Assembly: GCF_000471905.2 (NCBI RefSeq)
Contig: NW_006500103.1
Coordinates: 1,765,554 to 1,829,553 of the forward strand
Length of the DNA: 64,000 bases
Source of the DNA: Amborella trichopoda
Taxonomy: Eukaryota; Streptophyta; Magnoliopsida; Amborellales; Amborellaceae
Direction: 5' to 3'
The position numbers and the translations under genes were made by a program. Below the pieces are notes generated by a model. The model was given only the letters and a program-made list of their open reading frames with translations, had not been told where the DNA came from and searched no databases. This document shows, piece by piece, positions 53,847 to 64,000 of the stretch (positions are counted from its first letter, which is position 1; each line of letters starts with the position of its first letter).

Positions 53847-55810
53847 TTCCCCCCCTTCTTGTCATCAATTTGTTGATTTCAATAAACCACCTGAAAAGAG
53901 GTCAGTGAGAAATTGAAACAGTCTTTTGTTATCCATAATCTCCACTTTCCAATTCACTGGCTCAATGTTTTAGTTGTGTTCCAGCTATGCTGGAATTATT
54001 TTTGTGCTTAACTATTTTTGTTGGATTTTATCTTGTTTTCAACTTGCCAATTGGCATGAGCTGTTCCTTTTTCTCATTCAGTTACAATTCTTGTATGGGG
54101 TTCTTTGTCTGAAACATTATGTTTTGAGGTCTATGTTTACCTATCAAAACAAAGTAAATTTCTTTATATGGATTTTTCCTTGTAATATTAGACTTTTAAT
54201 GCTTCTAAAGGCCTGGAAAAATATAAATTTTATTATTTTTCTGGTAATTTTTTCCTTGGACAAGTCTGAAATCCATCACCTGATTGCGTGTATAAGTCTC
54301 ATATTTTGTCTCATGACATGTTCAGGAAATATTTGCCTGTTTGCTTCCTGAGTTTTTAAATTAGAAACTGTTTATTTTCATTTGATTATTTTGTTGTTCT
54401 CATTGTCATTCCTTGAAATACTTTAATGTTTAAGTCTAGCCTGGAAAGAAACTATCATTTGATTTTGTGTGACTATTGAATGTTGGACTCAGACCGATAT
54501 TCCAGCCTTTTCCTTTTGACTTCCATTAGCATTAATTTACCTTGAGTTCTCACTCTGTTTTTGTACCAACTCTTTCTTTTGTTGTAATAATTATGATTAT
54601 TATGACTTCCATTAGCAATAATTGCCTTGAGGCAGACCAAATAATATTTTGGTCAATGCCATGTCTTGTGCTTTCAGTTCTTTGAATTGATTTAAGGTTA
54701 TGCATGCAAACTATTTGTAAGCTTCTTCATACATTCAACCTATTAGTCTTCGATCTGCCATGGAAAATAGAAATGTTCTCACCAAATCAGTGCAAGTAAT
54801 TCTCTTATCACATGGCTTGTTATACGAATGGGAGATTGTTTTTTCATCATCTGCCCTTACATAGATTTTTTAATATATCAAGTTATCAACTTTTTTTAAA
54901 AACTGATTAATAAGACAAAATTCTGACAGAGTAGTGCTTGGATTTCTTACCTGCAACAAATTGTAAAGTTGTTTTTGGTTTTCTATCGATGTTGCCTTCG
55001 CCAAATTGTCTATCTGATGACAACATGACTGTTTCAATTTTCCTGCTCTGACCAGTCAAGCCAAAAGAATAAGCAAGAAATACTCTTTCATGAATTGCCA
55101 AAGAATTTATATATGAACTTAGAGCTCCTCAGATAAATCTGTACTCTGCACAAGTTTCTAGTTTATTACATTAAGGTTGGTAATTTGTCTTTCGAGTGGT
55201 TCGAGTCATATTGGACTTCCGATTTAACAAGAAGACTGGACCTCATTGACCAGTCCAACTGGTCGGACACTTAATCCTTGGCCAGTATGGTCTAGAGCAA
55301 AAATCCTATTTTTGTGAAATGTTGATTTTATCAAATGTTTAACAATTTTTTTCTATCGTTTCGACCGATTAATGGTGGACAAAGTTTTTTTAATATATTT
55401 AAAAATTTTAAGCTGATAGTTCTGTTTTTATTTTTTAACTTTTCTTATGTTGTCCAACTTATTCAATTAATGCATTTATCGATTTTGATTGGATCATACC
55501 CTTTATCAAGTTTTAGTAAAAAAATAAGGAGAACTCAACAAAAAAAAAACTCGTGAAGGGAGTTCTTCCATTTCTTGGGGGGTAAGTTAAGAAAACCGCT
55601 TTTTACTTACCAAAGCTTTTTTAATGAATTTTGTGGCCGTACTTTTTCTTCTTGGACTGGCCAATGAATCATGAATCAGGATCCTACTTCGAAGGTGTAT
55701 CGAAAATTTTGCTTGAGTTGATGGCTTGATGGACCAACTTATGGGTTTCTTTTTAATGGATTTCTTTTGGGAAAATGAATCACTTCGATTCCAACATACC
55801 GGTTTCGGAA
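53580..55810 (+). pseudogene. Decayed tandem copy of the METTL4-like gene (exons 3-6 and 9 with introns)
   Basis: Sequence aligns with the functional gene about 8 kb upstream, introns included. 53580-53810 matches the end of intron 2 and exon 3 (CGCTATTTAA.AATTTAGTC). 54250-54300 matches exon 4 (ACAAGTCTGA..AATCCATCACCTGATT) and 54720-54800 matches exon 5 (CACCAAATCAGTGCAAGTA). 55140-55215 matches sequence before exon 6, and 55550-55620 matches the end of exon 6 (TTGGGGGGTAA). 55620-55800 matches exon 9 (CACTTCGATTCCAACA). The DPPW codons have become GATCTGCCATGG, frames are broken, and exons 7-8 are missing. Retained introns mean a DNA-level duplication, not a retrocopy. Another repeat (about 55215-55300) has inserted before exon 6. 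Confidence 0.9.
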
Positions 55811-56480
55811 AGATGCCTAATTATCTCATTGTGGTTTTCAATTCTGCCGACACTATCCCTAACTCCCTAATTTATATGAAAAAACATGAGTAGGAGCATG
55901 TTTTTCTCACTGAATTATAAAAAAAAAAAATCGATTTGATTTTATTTTTCATCTTTCAGGGTGCTTGAGAGATTAGCGTTTTAGTTGCCCAAGAGAGACC
56001 AAAATAAAGGATGACTCATTTAATAAAAACTTTGCTTTTCAAAAAAAAAAAAACTGAATTTTTTTAAAAGGAAAATTGTTTCATACAGGCTGGGTCGCAT
56101 TTCTACGTATGCAGTCCAGAAAATGTAAAATATCCATATTAAAAATGGTTGCAAGAAGGTGTTCCATCTAAAAACAATGAAATTGAGTTCCAAATATTTT
56201 ATTACTAAAATTATATTTATAATTTTTTTAAAATTTATTTATTAAGTTATATTCATGATCTCCATGTTAGAGATTACATGTCTTTAAAAATTAAGTTTTA
56301 AAATCCATCTCAAAAATAGATTTATTAAAAAGCCCGCATTTCCATACATGCGGGCTTGGCCGCATAGAAACCGGATCCTTTTTAAAATCAAGGATGACTC
56401 AAGATGGGGAAGGAGAGAAACTGAGAGTGTTAGAGAAGCCAAAATAAACGATGACTCATCTAATAAAAGTTCAAAAAATA
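55811..56480. other. Gene-free AT-rich stretch
   Basis: Poly(A) runs near 55920 and 56040 and repeated AAAATAAA/GATGACTC.T blocks near 55995 and 56440 are present. No element could be delimited and no gene is supported. Confidence 0.5.
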
Positions 56481-56482
56481 AA

Positions 56483-56833
56483 ATTAGGCATGGGCTTCAC
56501 GGGTCTGGGCTAGTCTCAGCCCTAGCTTGGCCTTTCTTTCTATAGGTCAAGTCAAGCCCAATGCTGACCTGGCCAAGACTGGGCTGAAAAGGTCCTGGCC
56601 CTCGCGAACAGGCCAATTACAATACAAGGAAAAAGGAAAAAAACAATGAAAAAGGGCCAAATTGGCTGGCCCAATTGTAGCTTTACCTGTTTCACTTTTC
56701 TTCTTAAAGAATGCCTAAGTTTAGGTTTAGCAATGAAAATTAGGATCGAGCCCTAACCCTAGCTCTTAAGCCACATATTCCAGCCCAATTCCTAGTATTT
56801 AGGACCGGGTCAACAGGAATGGCCAGGCCTAAT
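56483..56833. mobile_element. Possible hAT-like MITE
   Basis: The ends ATTAGGCATGGGC and GGCCAGGCCTAAT are imperfect inverted repeats around a 350-bp interior rich in GGGCTGG/CCAGCCC motifs. The neighbouring 8-mers (AATAAAAT and ATGAAAGT) match at only five of eight places. The call rests mainly on the ends. Confidence 0.4.
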
Positions 56834-57659
56834 GAAAGTGGTCACCATAAGCCAATTTCTTGGCTAGTTCATAGTCTTGTTTGTTGACTTGATGTCCTAA
56901 AACTTCCATGATCAAACTCGTACTTCTAAATTCATTCCGTACATAGTGTTCTATAATACCACTAGAATGCATACACACAAACACGCACTAATCTCCAATG
57001 TAGAGATGAGTACGTTTGGAAAGCTTTACTCCGTCAAAAGATGTAGGAAAATAAGTAAATCCTCAGCTCATAACTCAGGAAAAATTGCAATTCAAGCATT
57101 GAAAATATTTTAAATTAATAATTTCGGTTTGAATCATTATGGTAGTGAATAAAAATTAGGATTTCAAGCTTTAAAAGAGTGTATATTATAACAAATTATC
57201 TAGATCATTGATTTTACCCTAAAAATAAGTGTTCACAGTTTCACAAGATCTGTACCATTTTTTGACTTTCTAATTTGGTTATTCTTTAATTGGTTTTAAA
57301 ACCATTGTAAAGATTTCTTGTGCCAAAAGTACTTTCCAGACAAGGTTTTATTTTGTTTTCATAAAGCTTAGGCTTTATAGAAATTACATCTGTATGCATA
57401 TTATATGTTAAAAATGAGTAGAATAAGTTTGTGAAAAGGCCTATTCATTAGTGTCTTCTATATCTAAAAACTTGAGATTTACTATAGAATTCCGAGATGA
57501 GTATTTTATTATTATCTTCTTTATTTTAAGGCTGTATTTAATGCTCAATTCCATATTTGAGGGTGTATAATTTATTCGGTCTTTAAGTTTTTTCCATACA
57601 TCCTAATAAGTTGGGATGTAACATCTATCCAATCGTAAAACTCGAGATTGACTTCATGT

Positions 57660-57855
57660 TGAAATGTCCAAAGATCTTGGACACTGGTCGGGTCTAGGTC
57701 AAGATGTATAAAAAAAAGGACAATATACACCAACATATATACATTCATGTATGTTCGATTGGGTCGACCAACACCCACATCTTGACCCAACCCAAATTTT
57801 TCGAAGTTGGGATTCGAATTGGTTCGGGTTGACCCGACTGGTTTGCCACCCCTAA
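57660..57855. mobile_element. Right half of a hAT-type GGGTC-rich MITE
   Basis: GGTCGGGTCTAGGTC, GGGTTGACCCGACTGG and the terminal TTTGCCACCCCTA resemble the right end of the family at 27200 and 42611. No matching left end was seen, so it is truncated or badly decayed. Confidence 0.4.
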
Positions 57856-57941
57856 AAGACTGGACAGACGTTTGCTTGGAAAGATGTACTTCGAGTCCAC
57901 CTCTAAAGGTTTTTAGCTGACGTAGAATACACCTGGTGAGC

Positions 57942-58013
57942 ACAATTTTGGCAAGTCATAAATCTAATATACCTGTTACGCAGGTGACTCGGGTTCGATC
58001 CCCGGCAATGGCG
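57942..58013 (+). pseudogene. tRNA-Asp-derived pseudogene
   Basis: The 3' half, CCTGTTACGCAGGTGACTCG then GGTTCGATCCCCGGCAATGG, matches plant nuclear tRNA-Asp(GTC) except at four positions. It keeps the T arm and B box. The anticodon position reads GTT instead of GTC. The 5' half is heavily diverged, with only a TGGCAAGT-like D-arm trace, and does not form a good acceptor stem. A decayed gene or a tRNA-derived SINE head are both possible. A 50-bp tandem repeat (TTTTTTAGTATTTTACCTAT) follows at 58025-58130. Confidence 0.65.
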
Positions 58014-58196
58014 AATTTTAACAATTTTTTAGTATTAGTATTTTACCTATAATTTTTGTAAGATCATATTGTATTGTAAATTTTTTAGTATTTTACCTAT
58101 AATTTTTGTAAGATCATATTATATTCTAAACCAATAATTTTTGTTAAGATCATATGCTCGGGAGCATAAAATCTTTCTACCTCATATTTTAAATAT

Positions 58197-58567
58197 GGAA
58201 AAAGTTTATATAAGGGTGAGGCTCTAAAAAATCAAATTAAAGTGCATTCCAAAAATCCTCTAGAAGAGTTTGATTGTTCAAAAATCCTCAAATCGATAAT
58301 CTCTATATCAAAATGTATGAACATGAGAAAAAATGGATTTCAATTTTTGAAAATAGTATATCTTATAAAGCATTTTCTAGACTATCAATTTTCAAGAATT
58401 TTAAGTGTTTATAGATGATCTATACTAATTTTGAAGTTTTAAATTTTATAATTAGAGATAAAAATGAATTTTGAAAGCATTACCAAGATTTTTAGCATCT
58501 TTCGATACCATTTATACGTGCACTTGCTTGGATTGTTTAGGGGGTAGGCCTTATACAAACCGCACCC
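58197..58567. mobile_element. Mutator-like MITE, 371 bp, with exact 9-bp target duplication
   Basis: The ends GGAAAAAGTTTATATAAGGG and CCTTATACAAACCGCACCC are imperfect inverted repeats. The duplication TTTAAATAT flanks them at 58188-58196 and 58568-58576. The interior shares AAAAATCCTCTAGAAG and TGTATGAACATGAGAAAAA with the elements at 25370 and 41199. It is non-coding. Confidence 0.88.
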
Positions 58568-59040
58568 TTTAAATATCGGAAAGCTTTCTATGTTTTTCCT
58601 ACAACATAGAAGTCCTATCCTCCCTCTACCAATCCAGCCGTCCATTTTTTATCAAGAGAGCCACTCACCGTTTGATCTCAGATCCAACGCCTCAAAGTAT
58701 TTTATTTTTAATTTTTTTTAATACAAATTTTCTGAATATGAAATTTGGTACGTGCCATCTTCTCATTGGGACGCATCTATAAAAAATATTAACAATAATT
58801 TTACGATAAAAAATAATGACCAAATAACCCTTGAAACTTTCAAAGGTATTTTGGTTTTTTTTTTTATATATTTTTCATTAGTGTGAGTTCAATAGAGAAA
58901 TGGACAGCCAAAATTTGGTGTCAAAATCGTTTATAGAAAAAAAATTAAAACTAAAATAGTATAAAGATGTGACATTGTGATTGGGGCAATCTTAACCCTC
59001 CATTCAAAAATGGAGGGTTGGATCAAGCGAAGGATAGAAC

Positions 59041-59260
59041 TTATATATATATTGTAGGGGAAATATAGAAAGCTTTCCCATTGAGAGAAATTACATAGTG
59101 AAAAGAGAGAGAAAATAGTGAAAAGAGAGAGACGTTATATCGTGAGAGAAAGTTCAAGAGTGTTATTAGAGAGAGATTACATAGTGAAAAGAGAGAATTG
59201 AAACTAGGTACTGAGAGAGTTTAAACCAGATAGAGAATCTGAACTCCGCCCTTGACAATC
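59041..59260 (+). promoter_or_regulatory. Probable core promoter and leader of the PPR gene
   Basis: A TATA-like TTATATATATATTG begins at 59041, about 240 bp before the start codon. The transcript leader is GA-rich and contains two exact copies of TTACATAGTGAAAAGAGAGA (59091-59110 and 59177-59196). A transcription start near 59075 is inferred from TATA spacing. Confidence 0.5.
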
Positions 59261-59398
59261 ATGCCTGAAACTCCACACGCAAAATGCCAAACCTCTTTCC
59301 ATTGCTTCCCCATTTATCGGTTTCTCTCTCCACTTGCTCTTATGGCCACCAAGTCCATCAGTCTTGCCTCTCCCTCCTCAACAAATGCACGTCCTTGA
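59261..59398 (+). CDS. Upstream ORF overlapping the PPR start
   Basis: An ATG 23 bases before the PPR start opens a 45-codon frame in a different register. It begins MPETPHAKCQ and ends at TGA 59396-59398, inside the PPR coding region. If the leader starts where the TATA box suggests, ribosomes would meet this ATG first. Such overlapping upstream frames usually lower translation of the main frame. Whether it is translated is unknown. Confidence 0.4.
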   Translation: MPETPHAKCQTSFHCFPIYRFLSPLALMATKSISLASPSSTNARP

Positions 59399-61134
59399 AA
59401 CAACTAAAACAGGTTCAGGCCCAAACTTTCAAAGAAGCCATTGGCACTGACCCATATACATTAAGCAAGCTCATTGAGTTCTGTGCTTTATCGACATCTA
59501 ACCTCTTGTTCTATGCTTTCTCTCTCTTCATTTTAATTCCCGAACCCAACCTCTTCGTCTACAACACCATGATTCGAGGATCAGTGAGAAATGATCGACC
59601 CTGCGAGGCGATTCTGCTCTATAATCAGATGAGAGAGAGAAACATATTGCCCAACAATTTCAGCTACCCTTTTCTCTTCAATGCCTGTGAGAAAACACTG
59701 GCCATTAACCATGGCCTAAAGCTCCATGGCGGTGTTCTGAGAAGTGGGTTTTGTTCTGATCCCTTCGTTATGACAACCCTTTTGACCATGTATGCTAAAT
59801 TTGGAATGTTGCAGAGTTCAGCCCATGTATTTGATGAGATGGCTATGAGAGATACAGTCTCATGGAATAGCTTAATTGGTGCATATATAAACCATGGGGA
59901 CATGGAGAAAGCTCAGTGGTACTTTCATAGAATGCCAAAGAGAAGCCTGGTTTCGTATAATTCAATGCTCTCGGGCTATGCAGATAAAGGGGAGATGGAT
60001 AAAGCTTGGCTTTTGTTCAGAGAGATGAAGGAGAAGGATGTGATTTCTTGGAATTCGATTCTGGGGGGCTACACCAAAAAAGGAGACGTGGAAATGGCTA
60101 GAACAATCTTTGATAAAATGGGTGAGAGAGATGTGGTTTCTTGGACTTCCATGATCAATGGCTATGTTCGAAGTTGGCGGTTCAACGAAGGTTTGATGCT
60201 CTTTCGAGAAATGCAGGTCTTGAAAACTAAGCCTTCCGAAATCACCATGCTTAGTGTTCTCTCAGCTTGCTCCAACTTGGGGGCTCTAAATTTAGGCCGA
60301 TGGGTTCATGACTATATTGAAAAGAGTGGGTTCAAGCTTAACAAGGCTCTAGGCACTGCGCTCATAGACATGTACGGGAAGTGTGGAGACATGGATAGAG
60401 GACTAGAGGTTTTCAGAGAGATGGAAGGCCATGAGAGAGATGTAATAGCTTGGACTGCAACTATCGGTGGCCTTGCAATAAACAGTCGGAGCAGAGAAGC
60501 TCTTGAGTTCTTCTCTAAGATGGTGAGCAAAGATGTAAGGCTGAGGCCAGATGGAGTCACCTTTCTTGGTGTTCTTAGTGCCTGTTCTCATGCTGGTCTT
60601 GTAAAGGAGGGGCTTCAATATTTCAAGAGTATGAGCAGGGAGTACAATATTTCGCCTGAAATTGAGCATTATGGATGCATGGTTGATCTACTAGCTCGAG
60701 CTGGCCTCTTAAAAGAAGCCGAAGAGTTTGTTAAAAGAATGCCTCTTAAGCCTGATGCAGTGATATGGGGTTCTCTGTTCTCGGCTTCTCGAATTCATAA
60801 CAATGTGGAGTTAGGAGAGAGAGTGATTGAACATCTTACAGAGATGGAACCCAAGAATTTAGGGAATTATGTGGTTCTTTCAAATGTATATGCAGCAGCC
60901 GGTAGGTGGAATGATGTTGCAGAGGTGAGAAGAGCGGTGCGGGAGAAAGGAGTTCGAAGGACACCTGGTTGTAGCTCAATTGAGACAAGTAATGAAGTTC
61001 ATGAGTTTGTTGCTGGAGATCTCTCGCACCCACGATCAGTTGAAATATATAAGATGTTGGACGACTTAGCTAGTGGGCTTCAGCTAGAAGGGTATTTTCA
61101 GGACCCTTACTTCTTCATGCAAGAGACAGATTGA
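59284..61134 (+). CDS. PLS-class pentatricopeptide repeat protein, E/E+ type
   Basis: A single 616-residue exon without introns, as usual for plant PPR genes. About a dozen P, L and S repeats run from about residue 60 to 490, for example NLFVYNTMIRG, DTVSWNSLIGAYINHGDMEK, DVISWNSILGGYTKKGDVEM and PDGVTFLGVLSACSHAGLVK. The C-terminal E motif (DAVIWGSLFSASRIHNNVEL, NYVVLSNVYAAAGRW) and E+ start (GVRRTPGCSSIE) follow. There is no DYW deaminase domain; the protein ends soon after LEGYFQDPYF. PLS-E proteins bind organelle RNA and commonly specify C-to-U editing sites, recruiting a DYW protein in trans. The N-terminus is consistent with organelle import, but the compartment cannot be decided. I do not assign an orthologue. 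Confidence 0.95.
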   Translation: MPNLFPLLPHLSVSLSTCSYGHQVHQSCLSLLNKCTSLKQLKQVQAQTFKEAIGTDPYTLSKLIEFCALSTSNLLFYAFSLFILIPEPNLFVYNTMIRGSVRNDRPCEAILLYNQMRERNILPNNFSYPFLFNACEKTLAINHGLKLHGGVLRSGFCSDPFVMTTLLTMYAKFGMLQSSAHVFDEMAMRDTVSWNSLIGAYINHGDMEKAQWYFHRMPKRSLVSYNSMLSGYADKGEMDKAWLLFREMKEKDVISWNSILGGYTKKGDVEMARTIFDKMGERDVVSWTSMINGYVRSWRFNEGLMLFREMQVLKTKPSEITMLSVLSACSNLGALNLGRWVHDYIEKSGFKLNKALGTALIDMYGKCGDMDRGLEVFREMEGHERDVIAWTATIGGLAINSRSREALEFFSKMVSKDVRLRPDGVTFLGVLSACSHAGLVKEGLQYFKSMSREYNISPEIEHYGCMVDLLARAGLLKEAEEFVKRMPLKPDAVIWGSLFSASRIHNNVELGERVIEHLTEMEPKNLGNYVVLSNVYAAAGRWNDVAEVRRAVREKGVRRTPGCSSIETSNEVHEFVAGDLSHPRSVEIYKMLDDLASGLQLEGYFQDPYFFMQETD

Positions 61135-61177
61135 TATGTGGTGCGAGAGAAAAAGGATGGAAAAAATTGCAATGTAT

Positions 61178-61183
61178 AATAAA
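61178..61183 (+). terminator. Possible polyadenylation signal of the PPR gene
   Basis: A canonical AATAAA lies 44 bases after the stop codon, followed by TATGTTC. Plant signals are loose, so cleavage further downstream is equally possible. Confidence 0.4.
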
Positions 61184-62254
61184 TATGTTCAGCCACAGGC
61201 AAGGCTGCCAAGAAAATTGTATTAAGATGCATTCATTATTGGATCCCCATAACTTGATTGAACAAGTAAAGTACTCCTCTGTTTTGATCCCTTTGAGAAA
61301 ATGCCATGGAAAATTGCGAAAATTAAATCAGATGAGAAACTGAGAAAATCCAAGCTGAAGGCAATTGCTCCATCTTTTGTGGCAAAAAGTAAAGAAATAG
61401 CAAAGAGATAACTGCTGCAACCCAACAGCAATAAGAAAATTGAAGAAAATAAGATATATAGATATAATACGGCTTCTTCCTTTGATTTCTTCTAAGCTGT
61501 GTTCAAGGATCTGCAACCACAAAGATTGGAATTACTAGAACCATGACATGATCAGGATGAAATTGAGTTGGAGGAAAAGCAAAATCATTAATCACATAAA
61601 AACTGGATTAAAGAACTGGAAAAATTGAGTGGTTTACGACTTCATGAGGGATAAATGAGGTTTTTGCAATTTTCAATTAATCTAGTCGCTATTTCGGAGT
61701 TAAAGAGGGTACCAAAGAGGTTGAGGGAGGGTACCTAGTCACCATGGCAAAGAAGTTTCACCGTTTTATTCAACAAAAAAAATCATGGGATCAATGCTTT
61801 CTCCTTGCCCCTTGTGCACTAAGATTTCTCCTAGCAGTAATCCAGATGAATCCAAAATGAGATAAAACTCCAATGAGATCCCAATCCATTATGGGTGCTT
61901 AAACATGACATAAAATTGGCCCTTGAAATCGCTTGAGCTAGACAAAGCCATGGCCAAAGCTGAACGGAGAAGAATGGAGCCAAAAGGAGAATAAAAACCA
62001 ATCTGTACACCTTCAACCCTCTCATAACTAACTTGAGAGTTGAGAGATCATAGATGGAGTACCAAGAGAGAGAAAAATGTGATGTGTTTAAACTGTAAAG
62101 CACTTATTGTTGCACAGATGTTGTGGATTCCAACTTGAACCATGTTTACCTTGAACAAAAAGAACAGAACTACAAAAAGGAATGCATTTTAAACTAATCC
62201 TGTTGCAGGAAATTGTCCCACAAAGCGAGGATGGGGATTGAAAGATATACATCC
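61184..62254. other. Gene-free stretch downstream of the PPR gene
   Basis: Short open frames on both strands (for example 61831-62103 minus) have no recognisable homology. No repeat ends or RNA genes were seen. Confidence 0.6.
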
Positions 62255-62257
62255 TTA

Positions 62258-63235
62258 GGGGCCGATTGGGTACCTGTAAATCAATTACAAGGAAATAGAT
62301 GATTAGGAAATTCATCATTCCTAGTGTTTGGGTACGCACATGATAAGCAGGAAATGAAGCGCATTACCAAAAATCTCCTTCAAAACCGTGAAATCAATTA
62401 CCCACCCCAAGAGCTGGAAAATGCATTACAGAGTTGACGGGTAATGTGAAGCTTGACGGACCCGCTACAAAACATACAATAGATCTCATATAAGTGTTAA
62501 GTGTGACTCTCTCTCTCTCTAAAGTCTTACCTAAATTTGAAGACCAAAACTTTTTAATTTTACCAAGGTGCTCCTCTTCCCTTTTCGCTTTCTAAAATAT
62601 TCACCCCTTTTTTTTATGTAATGCCCTTCTTTTTGTAAGTGTTCTCTGCAAATTTAAATGTATTGGTACTTTCTTCACTATACACATGTCATCAAAATAT
62701 TGTTGTTATATTAATATGAGAATTATAATTGTTATTTATTTAGTTTTAATTGATATTTTCATTAACAAAGGAAAAATATTAAGAGATATAAAAAAAGCAC
62801 ATTACTATATGCAAAATTTATGCAATATTTCCAAGCCAAAATGACGGTAATGCATTTCGTAGATTTCCTTTAGACATAGCCAAACAACAACAATAGCTTT
62901 TTAACATAATAATTATAGGGAGAAGAGAAATTAAATTAATCCATGTGGATATTACATATATTGAAAAATAAAGTAGTTTTAATTGATTATTTATCCTAAA
63001 AAAGAAAAAAAATATTAAAAAAACCACTATAGATAAAATTAACACAGTATTTCCTAGCCAAAAAATATTGATTATGGATCTTCCATATTTCTTCTAGACA
63101 TAGCCAAACAGTAACAATGTATTTCCCAGGTTGCATCTAGATACTACCCAAACGGTAACAATCCATTTGTAGGTAATGTTTTACGCCGATAATATATTTC
63201 CCTTACGATATATTTCCAGGTACCTAAACAACCCC
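62258..63235. mobile_element. PIF/Harbinger-like non-autonomous element, 978 bp
   Basis: The ends GGGGCCGATTGGGTACCTG and CAGGTACCTAAACAACCCC are inverted repeats (15 of 19 positions). A 3-bp TTA target duplication lies at 62255-62257 and 63236-63238. GGGGNNGNTTGGGTACC ends with TTA/TAA duplication are typical of Harbinger elements. The interior is AT-rich and contains three related blocks (TTAGACATAGCCAAACAAC near 62870, TCTAGACATAGCCAAACAGT near 63095, CTAGATACTACCCAAACGGT near 63137). These look like internal copies of a terminal motif. No transposase is present. Confidence 0.82.
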
Positions 63236-63238
63236 TTA

Positions 63239-64000
63239 AAGTGATGAGTGGCCATAGATCAGGAGCCAAAGAAGTTGATAACTTGATGTGCATGAAAAGT
63301 AGGGATTGCCCCAATGAATCCACGCATATGCAAAATTGTCACTGAACACAGTTGTAATAAAACAGCACAAAATTGCAGAAGGCTGTGCCAAAAATAAGCA
63401 GATCAAGGTCTAGAATCTAATGTTACATACCAATGGTACAGTATATCCTCTCATCAAATGCACCATACGGATTATTGAGATTGATGATGTTTAGATGTGT
63501 GTCATTTATATTAGTGCTATTTTCTACTAGATCAAGTTCTTCTATTTTATGTGGCTGCAACCTATGACCCCTTCAAATTGGTGCAGAATTAAAGATCCTT
63601 CAGTTTGCAACAAGTGACAGCCATTGCAGCACCAACAACTACAAACATCAAACAATACCAGTTCTCACAAGCTCCAAAACAGCCTAAGAAGTGATGACTT
63701 AAAAAATAAATAAAAAAAGCCAAAAAACGGAGCAAGCTCTAAGTCCTATTCAGAGGCTCAGAAATCATGTCAACATCTGCACAATTGCATAACCCGATTC
63801 AAGGTTGGGAATCTCAGATGACGGATGATCCAAATAGAGAATATATACAATAAATGCACAATCGTTCAAAGTTAGCACACTCCGACAGACTTCACATGCT
63901 AAAATAACAAAAGAAAAGTGAATTTCACATGCTAGAACAACTAGTGCTATATGCACTTAATTGCATATAAGATATCAAGCCAATTTGCAAGTGAAAAGAA
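63239..64000. other. Gene-free right flank
   Basis: AT-rich sequence without a recognisable gene, RNA or repeat end. The minus-strand open frame at 63765-63956 has an internal TTCACATGCTA(A/G)AA duplication and looks random. Confidence 0.6.

Noticed and set aside
53974-54351. 125-codon open frame in the METTL4-like pseudogene
   Set aside because: It reads intron sequence of the decayed copy and has no similarity to the family.

Overview
The window is nuclear DNA of a flowering plant. It carries intron-containing plant genes (a plant-type B3 factor, a PLS-class PPR gene, a short DUF4535 gene), AT-rich intergenic DNA, and typical plant transposons (L1 and RTE LINEs, hAT, Mutator-like and PIF/Harbinger elements, Copia fossils). 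Very long introns packed with transposons suggest a lineage with an expanded genome. A woody or magnoliid plant is only a guess; nothing here fixes the species. A run of 134 Ns (34761-34894) marks an assembly gap.

Layout. (1) 1-23.3 kb: a minus-strand SURP/G-patch splicing-factor gene of the SUGP1 type. Seven coding exons are visible, its last few codons lie beyond the left edge, and one intron is about 17.6 kb. That intron holds a large inverted repeat split by an RTE insertion, a 5'-truncated L1 with a long target-site duplication, a 1.77-kb non-autonomous hAT element and an older L1. (2) 23.4-36.4 kb: gene-poor repeat DNA with hAT and Mutator-like MITEs, RTE tails, two Copia fossils, a near-perfect 42-bp hairpin and the gap. 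(3) 36.4-39.2 kb: a minus-strand B3-domain gene with five coding exons recognised; its terminal exon was not found. (4) 41.8-49.5 kb: a plus-strand METTL4-type MT-A70 methyltransferase gene with nine exons, 434 codons and an intact DPPW motif. One intron is best explained by a GC-AG splice pair. (5) 52.5 kb: a 56-residue DUF4535 gene. (6) 53.6-55.8 kb: a decayed, intron-bearing tandem copy of the METTL4 gene. (7) 59.3-61.1 kb: an intronless 616-residue PPR protein gene with an overlapping upstream ORF. (8) 62.3-63.2 kb: a PIF/Harbinger-like element.

The genes are independent housekeeping or regulatory loci: pre-mRNA splicing, transcription, adenine-N6 methylation, a small conserved protein and organelle RNA processing. 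They do not form a cluster or pathway. I found no convincing new biological system. The best observations are structural: dated transposon insertions with exact target duplications, an insertion whose empty site survives in the other arm of an inverted repeat, a GC-AG intron needed to keep the methyltransferase frame, and a possible SINE sharing the RTE 3' end.
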